From: Nonomuraea thailandensis
GTDB taxonomy: Bacteria > Actinomycetota > Actinomycetes > Streptosporangiales > Streptosporangiaceae
DNA: 64,000 nucleotides
Assembly: GCF_024172165.1 (NCBI RefSeq)
Contig: NZ_JAMZEB010000002.1
Span: forward strand, 5,601,501-5,665,500
Direction: 5' to 3'
Both the position numbers and the translations under genes were made by a program. Under the pieces are notes generated by a model that was not told the origin of the DNA, ran no database searches, and was given only the letters and a program-made list of their open reading frames with translations. Numbering within the stretch: the first letter of the stretch is position 1; each line of letters opens with the position of its first letter. Shown one piece after another: positions 36,621-45,560 of the stretch.

Positions 36621-38215
36621 CAGATCGGTACGACTTCCGGCCGCGAGACCTTGTCGTTGATCATCGTCTCGACGACCGTCCTGGCCCGTTCGACCCGGTC
36701 CACGCCCACCTGCCGCACCGTCTTGGTCAGCTCGGCGGCGATGGCGGCCGCGACGATCGGCGCGGCGAAGGACGTGCCGCTCCAGGCGCAGTGCGTCCCC
36801 ATGGCGTCGCAGTCGAGCGAGGCGCGCTCGCCGGTGCTGAGCGTGGCGTTCTGGGCGCCGCGGAACTGCGGCGGGAACGTGCTGACGACCATGGCGCCGG
36901 GCGCCCGCCACCGTACGGCGGGGTGCTCGTTGCTGAAGATGGCGATCGTGCCGTCGGGGTTCTTGGCGGCGACGCCGAGCATGGGCGCCAGCGGCGGCCC
37001 GGGGACGGCCGTGTCCGACAGGGCGGCGAGGTAGAACGGCCTGGTGGTGGCGTAGTTGCCGGCGGCGTTGACGACGACGACGCCGCGCGCCCGGAGCTGG
37101 TTGACCTTGTCGAACAGCGCCTGCATGGCCGCGTCACCGGTCTCGGCGAAGCCGCCGAAGGAGCAGCACAGCACGTCCACGGCCTGACCGTCGTCCAGCA
37201 GCGCCAGCAGGCGGTCGAGCGCCGCGTGCAGGGCCTCGCCGGGGACGACGCCGTCGCTGTGCATGACCTTGTACATCAGGACGCGGGCGTCGGGCGCGAT
37301 CTGCGCGATGAGGCCGGCCAGCATGAGGCCGTGACCGGTGTGCGAGTTGAGGGTGCCGACCAGCGGGTTGGGCAGGTGGCCGAGGTCCTCGTACCCGACG
37401 AGCCTGGCGATGTCGCGGCCCTGGTAGGCGGGGTGGGTGTCCTCGATGAGCTGCTGCCCGTCCGGGTCGACGGTCAGGAACGCGTCGGGGTCGGTCACGG
37501 GCCTGAACCAGGGGTGCGCGGCCACGCCGGTGTCCAGGGTGACCACGGTGATCCTGGGCCCGCCGAGCTCCTCGGGCGTGCGGCGGCGCGGCGGCCCGGC
37601 CACCACGGTGACGGGGGTGCGGCCGTAGCCGGGGCGGCTGGTGCCGCCGGGCTCGTCGGTCACGGCGTGCCCGCTGGTGGCGGGCTCGCCGCCGAGGTCG
37701 AGCGAGCCGATGCCGCTGGTGGCCGAGCCCACGAACAGGTGGTCCAGCGAGATCTTCTCCAGGCCCTCCCTGTCGGTCAGGATGTCGGGCTCCTCGCGCA
37801 GGGCCCGGCGGACGGCCCTCAGGGCGGGCCACGCGTCCGCCTTGACGTCGACGGCGCCTTCGGCGACCGTCAGGACCGCGGGCAGCCAGGCGATCTCGCG
37901 GGCGGGCTCCCTGTCGCGGGCGCGCTCGACGCTCTCCTCCGACAGCTTGAGCCCGACGGTGCCCAGCGCCGAGTTGATCCAGTCCGTGTCGTCCCGGTTG
38001 GCGAGCAGGTGCGCGGGGACGAGGAGCACGTCCGCGCGGTAGACCGTCGAGTCGGGCCGGGTCTCGCCGTCGTCCAGGCCGACGGCCCACGGATCGAGGA
38101 CCTTGGCTCCGTGCCGGTCCAGGATCTCCCGGGGAAGGGTGAAGCCCTGCCAGGACGGCCCGAACTTCTCGCTGGGGCCGGCCTTGGGAGCCTCGGGGAT
38201 GTAGTCGATGGTCAT
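36620..38215 (-). CDS. Cytoplasmic S8 (subtilisin-like) serine peptidase
   Basis: 531-aa subtilase, first gene of the operon. No signal peptide, so it should stay in the cytosol, unlike most bacterial subtilases. N-terminal ~215 residues are a non-catalytic region of unknown fold; catalytic triad Asp228 (ITVVTLDTG), His295 (SHTGHGLML) and Ser482 (WSGTSFAAP), oxyanion Asn near 387 (NAAGN). The His motif reads HGL instead of the usual HGT. ATG 38215 has GGAG 7-8 nt upstream. Divergent from the amylase gene. The unusual pairing of an intracellular subtilase with a sigma factor and CHAT protease suggests a proteolytic signalling or conflict module. Confidence 0.9.
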   Translation of the reverse strand: MTIDYIPEAPKAGPSEKFGPSWQGFTLPREILDRHGAKVLDPWAVGLDDGETRPDSTVYRADVLLVPAHLLANRDDTDWINSALGTVGLKLSEESVERARDREPAREIAWLPAVLTVAEGAVDVKADAWPALRAVRRALREEPDILTDREGLEKISLDHLFVGSATSGIGSLDLGGEPATSGHAVTDEPGGTSRPGYGRTPVTVVAGPPRRRTPEELGGPRITVVTLDTGVAAHPWFRPVTDPDAFLTVDPDGQQLIEDTHPAYQGRDIARLVGYEDLGHLPNPLVGTLNSHTGHGLMLAGLIAQIAPDARVLMYKVMHSDGVVPGEALHAALDRLLALLDDGQAVDVLCCSFGGFAETGDAAMQALFDKVNQLRARGVVVVNAAGNYATTRPFYLAALSDTAVPGPPLAPMLGVAAKNPDGTIAIFSNEHPAVRWRAPGAMVVSTFPPQFRGAQNATLSTGERASLDCDAMGTHCAWSGTSFAAPIVAAAIAAELTKTVRQVGVDRVERARTVVETMINDKVSRPEVVPI

Positions 38216-38320
38216 GCGCCGTCTCCGTTCTTCCCTCTGTGGCGTACGAGAGCGGATCAGGTGCGGCGATACGCGCCGGCTAATAACGGAATGGTCACGA
38301 TCCCACAGCGTCTGAATACT

Positions 38321-38337
38321 TGCAGAAAGTTTCCGCA
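38321..38337. promoter_or_regulatory. GAAA-N-TTTC operator before the amylase gene
   Basis: 17-bp near-palindrome TGCAGAAAGTTTCCGCA with one mismatched pair, core GAAAGTTTC. It lies directly after an AATACT -10-like hexamer, near the expected start of transcription. The same core occurs before the xylanase gene (57637-57653), pointing to a shared LacI/ROK-type carbon-source repressor. Confidence 0.55.
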
Positions 38338-38408
38338 AAGTCCTTGCAAAGCCTGACGCCGCTGGGTAACTTCCGGGCAATCCCCCCGACACTCCAAGAG
38401 AGCGCACC

Positions 38409-40115
38409 ATGAAGCGACTGAAGGCAGGCATCGCCGCCCTGTTCACCATGGCGGCCCTGCTCGTGAGCACCGGCGCGGCACAGGCCGCCCCTCCCGGCGA
38501 CAGGGACGTGATCGCCAACCTCTGGAGCTGGAACTGGAACTCCGTGGCCAGGGAGTGCGCCGATCACCTCGGCCCGGCCGGCTACGGCGGCGTCCAGGTC
38601 TCCCCGCCCCAGGACTCCCTCACCAGGGGCGGCGCCGTCTGGTGGGACGTCTACCAGCCCGCCGGCTACACCCTGACCAGCAAGTTCGGCAACGAGAGCC
38701 AGTTCGCGGCGATGGTGCGCGCCTGCCACGACGCGGGCGTCAAGGTCTACGCCGACGCCGTCGTCAACCACATGACCGGCCAGGGCAGCACCAGCTACGG
38801 CGGCGCGAGCTTCACCAAGTACACCTACCCGGGCCTGTACTCGGCGGGCGACTTCCACTACTACGCCGAGGACTGCGGCAACTCCGACAACCTCATCCAC
38901 GGCGGCGACTACGCCGGCAGCGCGCGCAACGTGCAGAACTGCGAGCTGGTGGGCCTGTCCGACCTGGAGACCGAGGAGCCGTACGTCCGCGGCGCCATCG
39001 CCGGCTACCTCAACAGGCTCATCGCCCTGGGCGTGGACGGCTTCCGCGTCGACGCCGCCAAGCACACCAGCCCCGCCGACCTGGGCGACGTCTACGGCAG
39101 GCTGAACGGCTCGCCGTACATCTACCAGGAGGTCATCTACGGCCCCGGCGAGGCGGTGCAGCCCGGCCAGTACACCGGGATCGGCGACGTGCTGGAGTTC
39201 CAGTACGGCCGCTACCTGCGCGAGAAGTTCCACGGCAACATCGCGGACCTGCGCACGTTCGGCGAGACCTGGAGCGGCATGCAGCCGTCGGGCAGGTCCG
39301 TCACGTTCGTCGCCAACCACGACACCGAGCGCGGCAGCGGCGCGCTCAGCTACAAGGACGGCCCGGTGTACCGGCTGGCCACCATCTTCCAGCTCGCCTG
39401 GAACTACGGCACGCCCCAGGTGTACGACGGCTTCACCTGGAGCGACAGGGAGGCGGGCCCGCCGCACACGAACGGGTTCGTCCGCGACGCCGTGTGCGGC
39501 GCCGGCTGGGAGTGCCTGCACCGCGATCCGGCGATCACCGGCATGGTGCGCTTCCACAACGCGGTCAGGGGCGCCCCGGTCGCCAACTGGAGCTCCCCGA
39601 ACTCCGACGTGATCGCCTTCAGCCGCGGCGCCGGCGGCTGGATCGCGATCAACAACGGCACCGGCTCGTACACGGGCACCTTCCCGACCGGGCTGCCCGC
39701 CGGCACGTACGCCGACCTGACCGGCTCCGGCGCCGTCACCGTGAACGGCGGCGGCCAGGCCACCGTCACCGTGCCCGCCAGGGGCGCGGTCGCGATCGTC
39801 ACCGGCGGCACGACCACCCCGCCCGCCCAGGTCCCCGTCACCTTCGGCGTCCACGCCACCACCACCTGGGGCACGAACGTCCACCTCGTCGGCTCCACCG
39901 GCGCGCTGAAGAACTGGAACCCGGCCGAGGCCGTCCCGCTCTCCCCTGCCTCCTACCCGGTGTGGCGCGCGACCGTGACGCTGCCGGCGAACACGTCCTT
40001 CGAGTACAAGTTCATCAAGAAGGACGGCTCGGGGAACGTCACGTGGGAGAGCGGCGCCAACCGCGCCTACACGACCGGCTCCTCGGCCGCGACGATCGAC
40101 GCCACCTGGAAGTGA
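38409..40115 (+). CDS. Secreted alpha-amylase (GH13 + CBM20)
   Basis: 568-aa extracellular alpha-amylase. Sec signal peptide of about 26 residues ending TGAAQA-AP. GH13 barrel with the four conserved regions: DAVVNHM, GFRVDAAKH (nucleophile Asp), YQEVI (acid/base Glu) and FVANHDTE. All-beta C domain to about residue 460, then a linker (GGTTTPPAQ) and a CBM20 starch-binding domain (VPVTFGVHATTTWGTNVHLVGST...LKNWNPAEAVPL...WRATVTLPANTSFEYKFIKKDGSGNVTWESG). Hydrolyses internal alpha-1,4 bonds of starch. Ribosome binding site AAGAGAG before ATG. Ends exactly where the convergent esterase gene ends (no gap). Confidence 0.96.
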   Translation: MKRLKAGIAALFTMAALLVSTGAAQAAPPGDRDVIANLWSWNWNSVARECADHLGPAGYGGVQVSPPQDSLTRGGAVWWDVYQPAGYTLTSKFGNESQFAAMVRACHDAGVKVYADAVVNHMTGQGSTSYGGASFTKYTYPGLYSAGDFHYYAEDCGNSDNLIHGGDYAGSARNVQNCELVGLSDLETEEPYVRGAIAGYLNRLIALGVDGFRVDAAKHTSPADLGDVYGRLNGSPYIYQEVIYGPGEAVQPGQYTGIGDVLEFQYGRYLREKFHGNIADLRTFGETWSGMQPSGRSVTFVANHDTERGSGALSYKDGPVYRLATIFQLAWNYGTPQVYDGFTWSDREAGPPHTNGFVRDAVCGAGWECLHRDPAITGMVRFHNAVRGAPVANWSSPNSDVIAFSRGAGGWIAINNGTGSYTGTFPTGLPAGTYADLTGSGAVTVNGGGQATVTVPARGAVAIVTGGTTTPPAQVPVTFGVHATTTWGTNVHLVGSTGALKNWNPAEAVPLSPASYPVWRATVTLPANTSFEYKFIKKDGSGNVTWESGANRAYTTGSSAATIDATWK

Positions 40116-41042
40116 TCAGGCGCCCATCGCGGCGCGCAACATCGGCAGGGCCCGCTCCAGCGCCCGCTCCCAGTAGGGCCAGGTGTGCGTGCCCGCGCCG
40201 TAGAAGTCGGTGGTGATCTCCGCGCCGGCCGCCCGCGCCCGCTCGGCGAACACCGTCGCCTGGCTCAGCAGCGCCGCCTCGAAGTCGGCCGTCGCGCCCG
40301 GCGGGTCCAGCGGCCCCGGTCGCCCGTCGCCGCAGGACACGTAGAGCGGCACCCCGCCCAGCCTCCCCGCGAGGAGGGCGGGGTTGTGCTCGTCCCACGC
40401 CTGCCCGTCAGGTTCGCCCCACAGGGCGGCGGCGTCCTCGCCGTTCTGCTGGAGCAGCCGCCGCACGCCGGAGCGGTCGCCGGTGGTGTCGAGCACGCCG
40501 GAGAAGGACGCCGCCGCGCGGAACAGGCCGGGATGGCGGGCGGCGTACACCATGGCGCCCAGCCCGCCCATCGACAGTCCGGCGATCGCCCGGTCCGGCC
40601 CGGCCCCGAACTCGGCCTCGATCAGCGGGATCAGCTCCTCGATGTGGAAGGTCTCCCACTTCGGGCCGCGTACCCAGTCGGAGTAGAAGCCGACCCGGCC
40701 GCCCTCCGGCACCACCACGATGGCGGGCAGCCCGGCGGTCAGCCGCTCCGCGCCGCCCTCGTCCACCCAGCCGAGATGACCGGCGCCGCAGCAGCCGTGC
40801 AGCAGGTAGAGCACCGGCCAGGGGCCGGAGCCCCGGGTCCAGCCGCGCGGGAGCAGCACGCGTACCGGGGTTTCGCGGCCGAGCGCGCGCGAGGCCACGG
40901 TCAGCGCCTGACCGCGCTCGCCCGCCTGCTCCCGCTCGACGATCCGCACGCCGTCCACCTGGGGGGCGGGCGGCACCGGAGCGGGCGTGCAACCGAGTGC
41001 CAGGACCGCGAGCGCCGCCACGAGCGCGGCCCGGGCTCTCAT
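40116..41042 (-). CDS. Esterase/S-formylglutathione hydrolase-like lipoprotein
   Basis: 308-aa alpha/beta-hydrolase of the Esterase_D/antigen-85 superfamily. Lipoprotein signal MRARAALVAALAVLALGCTP (lipobox LALGC), so anchored on the outer face of the membrane. Nucleophile Ser in AIAGLSMGGLGAM, oxyanion loop YLLHGCCG, and catalytic His in YGAGTHTWPYWERAL. Substrate unknown; an acyl ester hydrolase or transferase. Its ATG overlaps the stop of the upstream dioxygenase gene (ATGA at 41042-41039). Confidence 0.88.
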   Translation of the reverse strand: MRARAALVAALAVLALGCTPAPVPPAPQVDGVRIVEREQAGERGQALTVASRALGRETPVRVLLPRGWTRGSGPWPVLYLLHGCCGAGHLGWVDEGGAERLTAGLPAIVVVPEGGRVGFYSDWVRGPKWETFHIEELIPLIEAEFGAGPDRAIAGLSMGGLGAMVYAARHPGLFRAAASFSGVLDTTGDRSGVRRLLQQNGEDAAALWGEPDGQAWDEHNPALLAGRLGGVPLYVSCGDGRPGPLDPPGATADFEAALLSQATVFAERARAAGAEITTDFYGAGTHTWPYWERALERALPMLRAAMGA

Positions 41043-41779
41043 CGCCCGGCCAGGGGGTCGAAGCCGCGCAGCATCATGCCCTGGCCACGCGAGCGGTGCA
41101 CGTCGCCGGCGGGCCGGTCCTCGGGGTCGCGGTACTGGACGAGCAGCGTCGTACGGGCCTCGCCCGACCGGTTGATCCCGGACCCGTGCACGGTCAGGTA
41201 GCCGATGAACAACACGTCGCCCGCCTCCGCCTCGACCGGCACCGCCTCCTCCAGCGGCCACCGCTCCGGCGGCAGGTGCCAGCCGCCCTCCTCGACGTGC
41301 GGCAGCGGCCCCTCCCGGTGGCTGCCCGGCACGACCCGCACGCAGCCCTTCTCCTCGGGCGCGTCGTCGAAGTGGAAGATGGCCGCGCCGACCGTGTGGC
41401 GGGTGTGCGGGAAGTGCGCGGCGTCCTGGTGCATCGGGAACGGCGAACCCTTCTGCGCGGGCTTGACGAAAATCTTGGTGTGGTGGAGCTGGACGTTCTC
41501 CGACCCGATCAGGGCCGCCGCCACGTCGGTGAAGCGCGGATCGAGCATGAGCCGGGCGAACGCGGCCGAGTGGAACTGGGCGTCGTGGCAGTGGCGCAGC
41601 TCGGTGGCGACCCCGGCCAGCCGCCTGGCGCTGCCCCAGGTGGGGTCGTACGGGCGTAACCGCGACAGCACCGCGTGGCACTCCGCGCGGTAGGCGCGCG
41701 CCTCCTCCTTGCCGATCAGCCCTCTGACCAGCAGATAACCGTGATCCCGGTAGAACCGGGTCATCGAAGAATCGCTCAT
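41039..41779 (-). CDS. Phytanoyl-CoA dioxygenase (PhyH) family protein
   Basis: 246-aa Fe(II)/2-oxoglutarate dioxygenase. Facial triad visible: HxD in FPMHQDAAHFPHT and distal His in YLTVHGSGINRSGEARTTLLVQY with the 2-oxoglutarate-binding Arg. Typical length for the PhyH family, which hydroxylates lipids and diverse secondary metabolites. ATG 41779 follows GGGAG with 6-nt spacing; the open frame continues further upstream without similarity. Forms an operon with the esterase lipoprotein. Confidence 0.88.
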   Translation of the reverse strand: MSDSSMTRFYRDHGYLLVRGLIGKEEARAYRAECHAVLSRLRPYDPTWGSARRLAGVATELRHCHDAQFHSAAFARLMLDPRFTDVAAALIGSENVQLHHTKIFVKPAQKGSPFPMHQDAAHFPHTRHTVGAAIFHFDDAPEEKGCVRVVPGSHREGPLPHVEEGGWHLPPERWPLEEAVPVEAEAGDVLFIGYLTVHGSGINRSGEARTTLLVQYRDPEDRPAGDVHRSRGQGMMLRGFDPLAGR

Positions 41780-41884
41780 CCCACACTCCCGGTGCCGCGC
41801 GGTCCCTCCCACTGTGTGCCCGCGAGGCCGCCGGGGGAAGAGCGGCGGCCCGCGCCGCCGCTCTTCCCGCGCCACCCTTCCGCG

Positions 41885-43672
41885 CTACCGGCAGGTCACC
41901 GGGTAGGCGGCCCGCATGGCGGGCTTGTTGTGGTTGAGCACCTCCAGGACGACCGTGCCGTCCTTGCGCTCGGGACGGTCCCAGTGGGCCGCCTGGACCT
42001 CCAGGATGCCGCTCTGGCCGACCTTGAGCGTGTCGGGCGCGGTGGGGTCGCCGTCGGTGACCCAGCGGTAGGTGATCTCCGTGCCGGGGGCCGCGGCGAA
42101 CGCGCCGTGCGCGGTCACGTACGGGGCGTCCGCGCAGTCACCGTGGTAGGCGACCGGCCACAGCTCGGTGATCTCCACGGCGCCGGGCGAGGGCTCGCGC
42201 TCCTTGCACGTCCACGTGTAGCTCTCCTGCATGAACGGCTTGTCGTGGTTGAGCACCTCCAGGCGGACGGTTCCGGTGCCGCTGGTGCGGGCGGAGCCGT
42301 ACCAGAAGTCGCCGATCTTGCTCTTGACGCCGGGCCTGAGCACCTCGCTCCTGGTCGGGCCGGGCTTGCCGTCGATGACGAGGCGGTACTTGACCTCGGC
42401 CTCGCGGTCGGTGGTCACCAGCCCGTCGGCGCGCAGGCCGTACGAGCCGTCGCACACGCCGTGGAAGACCGGCGTCAGCAGGTAGTGGAAGGTGAGCTTG
42501 GCGTCGCCGGGCTGGTCGGTGCAGGAGAAGGCGAACTCGCGCGTCACCGGCTCCGCCGGGCCGCCCTCGGTCATCAGGCCGAGCGTGTGGCGGCCGGCAC
42601 CGGCGCGCTCCAGCGACCACGCGGCGGTGACGTCCTGGGCGCGGGGCTGGTCGGAGGCGGCGAAGTCGAGCACCTGCTGCTGCCACTTGTTGCCGTCCAG
42701 GATCCACCAGTACGTGACCTTCGCGGCGGGGCCGGCGGGCAGCGCGATGCGGCCGGTGGCCTGGTAGGCGACCGGTTCGAGGCATTCGCCCGCGTAGTCG
42801 CCCGGGGTGAGGCCGGTGATGCTCGGCACCGGCTTCTGCGTGGGGGGCGGGGTCGGCGCCGGGGTGGTGGGCGCCGGGGTGGTCGGCGCCGGGGTGGTGG
42901 GCGGGGGCGAGGCCGGCGGGGCGGACCTGCAGGTCACCTGGTACGCCGCCCGGCCCGAGTCATGGCCTGCCGTGATCAGCCGGATCGCCTTCCACCCGCT
43001 GGTGGAGCTGCCCACCGCCATCGGCAGCACGACCTGGCGGCTGCGCGGCCCGCCCGAGGCGAAGGACAACGACTGGGCCTGCCCCTCACCGGTGGCGCTG
43101 TCGATCCACTGGTAGTCCACCTTGGCCGGGGTGCGCGACACCTGGATCGTGCCGGTGAAGCGCACGGTCGCGGGGCACGTCCCGCCGTACGAGGGCGGGT
43201 CGGCCGTCACGGACGCGGCGGCGACCAGCGGTTTGCCGGGCCTGGCGGGCAGGTGGTGCCGGTCGTCCCAGACCGTGACCGGCCCCCGGCAGGTGACACT
43301 GAACCTGGCCTTGGCCGACAGGCCCTTCCTGCCCAGGACCTCGACCGCCTGCCAGCCTGAGGTGGTGCGGTCGAAGGTCTGGCGGTCCCGCACGACCACC
43401 GCGCGCGTCCGGCTCACGCGCGCGCTCTTGACGGCGCTGCGGCTGCCGTCGCCGCGTACCCAGCGGTAGCGGACGGTGCCCGCGCCCTTGGCGGCGGCGA
43501 TCACGGCCGAGAAGCCGACGGTCGTGGGGCAGCCGCCGGACTGCTTGGCGGGGCTCGCCTTGACCTGGGCCACCTTGACGGCCGGACCGGGAGCGGAAGC
43601 CGCGGCGGGTGGCGGGGCGGCCAGCAGACCGCTGAGCAGTGCGGCGCCCAGCAGCAACGCTGTCCTTCTCAT
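41885..43672 (-). CDS. Secreted multi-repeat beta-sandwich protein
   Basis: 595-aa exported protein of unknown function. Signal peptide of about 26 residues (ends AAAS-AP). Five related ~100-residue domains follow, each opening with GxC (e.g. SGGCPTTVGF, GGTCPATVRFTGTI, AGECLEPVAYQATG) and closing with a second Cys in VTC or FSC/WTC, suggesting one disulfide per Ig-like domain. Domains two and three are separated by a Pro/Thr linker (TTPAPTTPAPTTPAPT). No membrane anchor or sortase signal. ATG 43672 is preceded by a hairpin that includes the ribosome binding region. Confidence 0.7.
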   Translation of the reverse strand: MRRTALLLGAALLSGLLAAPPPAAASAPGPAVKVAQVKASPAKQSGGCPTTVGFSAVIAAAKGAGTVRYRWVRGDGSRSAVKSARVSRTRAVVVRDRQTFDRTTSGWQAVEVLGRKGLSAKARFSVTCRGPVTVWDDRHHLPARPGKPLVAAASVTADPPSYGGTCPATVRFTGTIQVSRTPAKVDYQWIDSATGEGQAQSLSFASGGPRSRQVVLPMAVGSSTSGWKAIRLITAGHDSGRAAYQVTCRSAPPASPPPTTPAPTTPAPTTPAPTPPPTQKPVPSITGLTPGDYAGECLEPVAYQATGRIALPAGPAAKVTYWWILDGNKWQQQVLDFAASDQPRAQDVTAAWSLERAGAGRHTLGLMTEGGPAEPVTREFAFSCTDQPGDAKLTFHYLLTPVFHGVCDGSYGLRADGLVTTDREAEVKYRLVIDGKPGPTRSEVLRPGVKSKIGDFWYGSARTSGTGTVRLEVLNHDKPFMQESYTWTCKEREPSPGAVEITELWPVAYHGDCADAPYVTAHGAFAAAPGTEITYRWVTDGDPTAPDTLKVGQSGILEVQAAHWDRPERKDGTVVLEVLNHNKPAMRAAYPVTCR

Positions 43673-43678
43673 CTCTGG

Positions 43679-43708
43679 GGGTCCCTTTCTACGCTTGTCG
43701 AAGGGACC
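43679..43708. other. Hairpin overlapping ribosome binding site
   Basis: Inverted repeat GGTCCCTT (43679-43686) and AAGGGACC (43701-43708), 14-nt loop. On the minus strand the second arm carries the AAAGGGA Shine-Dalgarno-like sequence just before ATG 43672. It may terminate the upstream MFS transcript or hide the ribosome binding site. Confidence 0.55.
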
Positions 43709-43732
43709 ACGATCCTCAACCGGCCTTGGACG

Positions 43733-44926
43733 TCACTTGGATCCCTCTTGTAACGGGGTGGCCGGCTCCGTCGTCCGGGCCCGGTCGCGCGTCCAGGCGT
43801 ACGCGCTCACGCCGATCCCCGCGACCGTGACCGCCGCCGCCACCAGGTAGAGGGCGCGCAGCCCGAGCCCGCCGTCGATGACGCGCCCGCCCAGCCAGGC
43901 GGCGAAGGCGGCGGCGAGCTGGTAGGCCGAGGCGTTGACGGCCATGGCCAGGGTGGGCGCCGCCGCCGCGCTGGACAGCACGCGCGCCTGCATGCCGGGG
44001 ATGACCGAGAAGCCGAGCGCCCCGAGCACGAACACCATCACGGCCGTGGCCGCCGGGCTGCCGCTGAGCGCCCACGTGGCCGGCAGTGCCGCCGCGAGCG
44101 CGGCCAGCAGCCCGAGCTGGGAGCGCATGGGCGCCCGGTCCGCCAGCCGGCCGCCCGCGACGTTGCCGGCCACCGCGCCCACGCCGTACACCAGCAGCAG
44201 CACGGCCACCGCCCCGGCGGCGAACCCGGTCACCTCGGTGACCAGCGGGGCGAAGAAGGTGAACACCATGAGCAGCCCCGCGTTGGCCACGGCGGTCACG
44301 GCGATGGCGAGCAGCACGTCGCCGCGGCGGAAGACGCGCAGCTCGGCCACGGCGGAGGTGGCGGGGGTGGCCTCGCGCACGTCCGGCACCAGCCGCCCGA
44401 CGAGCAGCAGGCCGATCGCGCAGCACGCGGCGATGGCCAGGAACGGGGCCCGCCAGCCCTGGCCGGCGCCCAGGAACGTGCCGATCGGCGCGCCGAGGAT
44501 CATCGCCAGGTTCATGCCGAGCACGAGCCTGGACACCGTGGACGCCTGCCTGCCGGGCGCGGCGGCGGAGACGGCGATGACGACGGCGTTGGCGAAGAAC
44601 GTGGAGGTCACCAGGGCGGTGACGACGCGGGCCGCGAAGAGCACGGGGTAGGCGGGCGCGAGCGCGGAGGCGAGGTTGCCCGCGGCGGCGATGCCGAGCA
44701 GGACCAGGATGAGCGGTTTGCGCGGGTAGCGGGCGGTCAGCGCGGTCAGCACGGGGCCGCCCGCGATCATGCCGATGGCGTACGCCGTCACCAGCAGCCC
44801 GGCGGCGGGGACGGAGACGGCCAGGTCGCGGGCGACGTCCGGCAGGATGCCGGCGATGACGAACTCGCCGGTCGTGATGGCGAACACGCACCACATCAGC
44901 GCCGGCACGGCGGCTTTGGAGATCAC
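43733..44926 (-). CDS. DHA1-family MFS exporter (CmlR/AraJ-like)
   Basis: 397-aa, 12-helix exporter. N-terminal TTGEFVIAGILPDVARDLAVSVPAAGLLVTAYAIGM is typical of the Cmx/CmrA/AraJ branch, with motif A-like TARYPRKPL and motif C GMNLAMILGAPIGTFLG. GTG 44926 has GAAGGGAA 5 nt upstream. Located 48 bp after the TetR gene on the same strand, with an operator (44936-44957) in that gap also found before tetR. Expected role: export of a drug such as chloramphenicol or an internal metabolite. Confidence 0.9.
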   Translation of the reverse strand: MISKAAVPALMWCVFAITTGEFVIAGILPDVARDLAVSVPAAGLLVTAYAIGMIAGGPVLTALTARYPRKPLILVLLGIAAAGNLASALAPAYPVLFAARVVTALVTSTFFANAVVIAVSAAAPGRQASTVSRLVLGMNLAMILGAPIGTFLGAGQGWRAPFLAIAACCAIGLLLVGRLVPDVREATPATSAVAELRVFRRGDVLLAIAVTAVANAGLLMVFTFFAPLVTEVTGFAAGAVAVLLLVYGVGAVAGNVAGGRLADRAPMRSQLGLLAALAAALPATWALSGSPAATAVMVFVLGALGFSVIPGMQARVLSSAAAAPTLAMAVNASAYQLAAAFAAWLGGRVIDGGLGLRALYLVAAAVTVAGIGVSAYAWTRDRARTTEPATPLQEGSK

Positions 44927-44935
44927 TCAATTCCC

Positions 44936-44957
44936 TTCTTTATAGGTGGGTACAGAA
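44936..44957. promoter_or_regulatory. TetR operator copy 1 (before MFS)
   Basis: 22-bp imperfect palindrome of form TTCTnTA-N8-TAnAGAA. It matches the copy before tetR (45572-45593) at 16 of 22 positions including both outer arms, with the same spacing. Overlaps a TATAAA-like -10 for the MFS gene. Confidence 0.65.
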
Positions 44958-44974
44958 ACGGGACACGGCGAGAC

Positions 44975-45553
44975 TCACAGGAGCGCGACGGCTCCCTCGA
45001 CGACGTCGAGCAGCGCGTCGCGGTCGTCGGTGACCTTGGCGAGCACGCGCAGCCCGTAGTAGGCGCTCTGGAAGGCCCGCGCCACCTGGAGCGCCGGCCG
45101 GCCGGCCGGCAGCTCGCCCGCGGCCTGCCCGACCAGCACGAGCCGGTGGATCGCCTGCTCCAGGTCGTCGAACTGCCGCCGCACCAGCCCCGGGACGGCA
45201 CCCGTGCGCCCGCCCGCCTCGCCCGCCGCGTTCAGGGCCAGGCAGCCGCGGCGGCCGGGGTCCTCCATGTCGGCGTCGATGACGCCGATCATCAGGTCGC
45301 GCAGCCGGTCCTTGACGGAGCCGGGCTCGGCCAGTGACTGGAGCTGAGCCTCGGCCCTGGTGGCGGCGTAGTGGCGCAGCGCCTGCTCGTACAGGTGGTG
45401 CTTGCTGCCGAAGGCGTTGTAGAGGCTGCCGCGGCCGAGGCCGGTGGCGGCGCACAGGTCCTGGGTGGTGGTGGCCTCGTAGCCCTTCTCCCAGAACACC
45501 TTCATCGCCGCCTCGACGGCCGCCTCGTCGCTGAACTCGCGTGGCCTGCCCAT
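44975..45553 (-). CDS. TetR family regulator (AcrR/YxaF-like)
   Basis: 192-aa repressor. HTH in residues 1-55 (GRPREFSDEAAVEAAMKVFWEKGYEATTTQDLCAATGLGRGSLYNAFGSKHHLYEQAL), C-terminal domain TetR_C_16-like (PGRRGCLALNAAGEAG...). ATG 45553 is chosen because TAGCGT (45566-45561) ends 7 nt upstream and no Shine-Dalgarno sequence is present; GTG 45562 is in frame. Controls itself and the downstream MFS through the shared 22-bp site (inference). Confidence 0.92.
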   Translation of the reverse strand: MGRPREFSDEAAVEAAMKVFWEKGYEATTTQDLCAATGLGRGSLYNAFGSKHHLYEQALRHYAATRAEAQLQSLAEPGSVKDRLRDLMIGVIDADMEDPGRRGCLALNAAGEAGGRTGAVPGLVRRQFDDLEQAIHRLVLVGQAAGELPAGRPALQVARAFQSAYYGLRVLAKVTDDRDALLDVVEGAVALL

Positions 45554-45560
45554 GGAGGGC

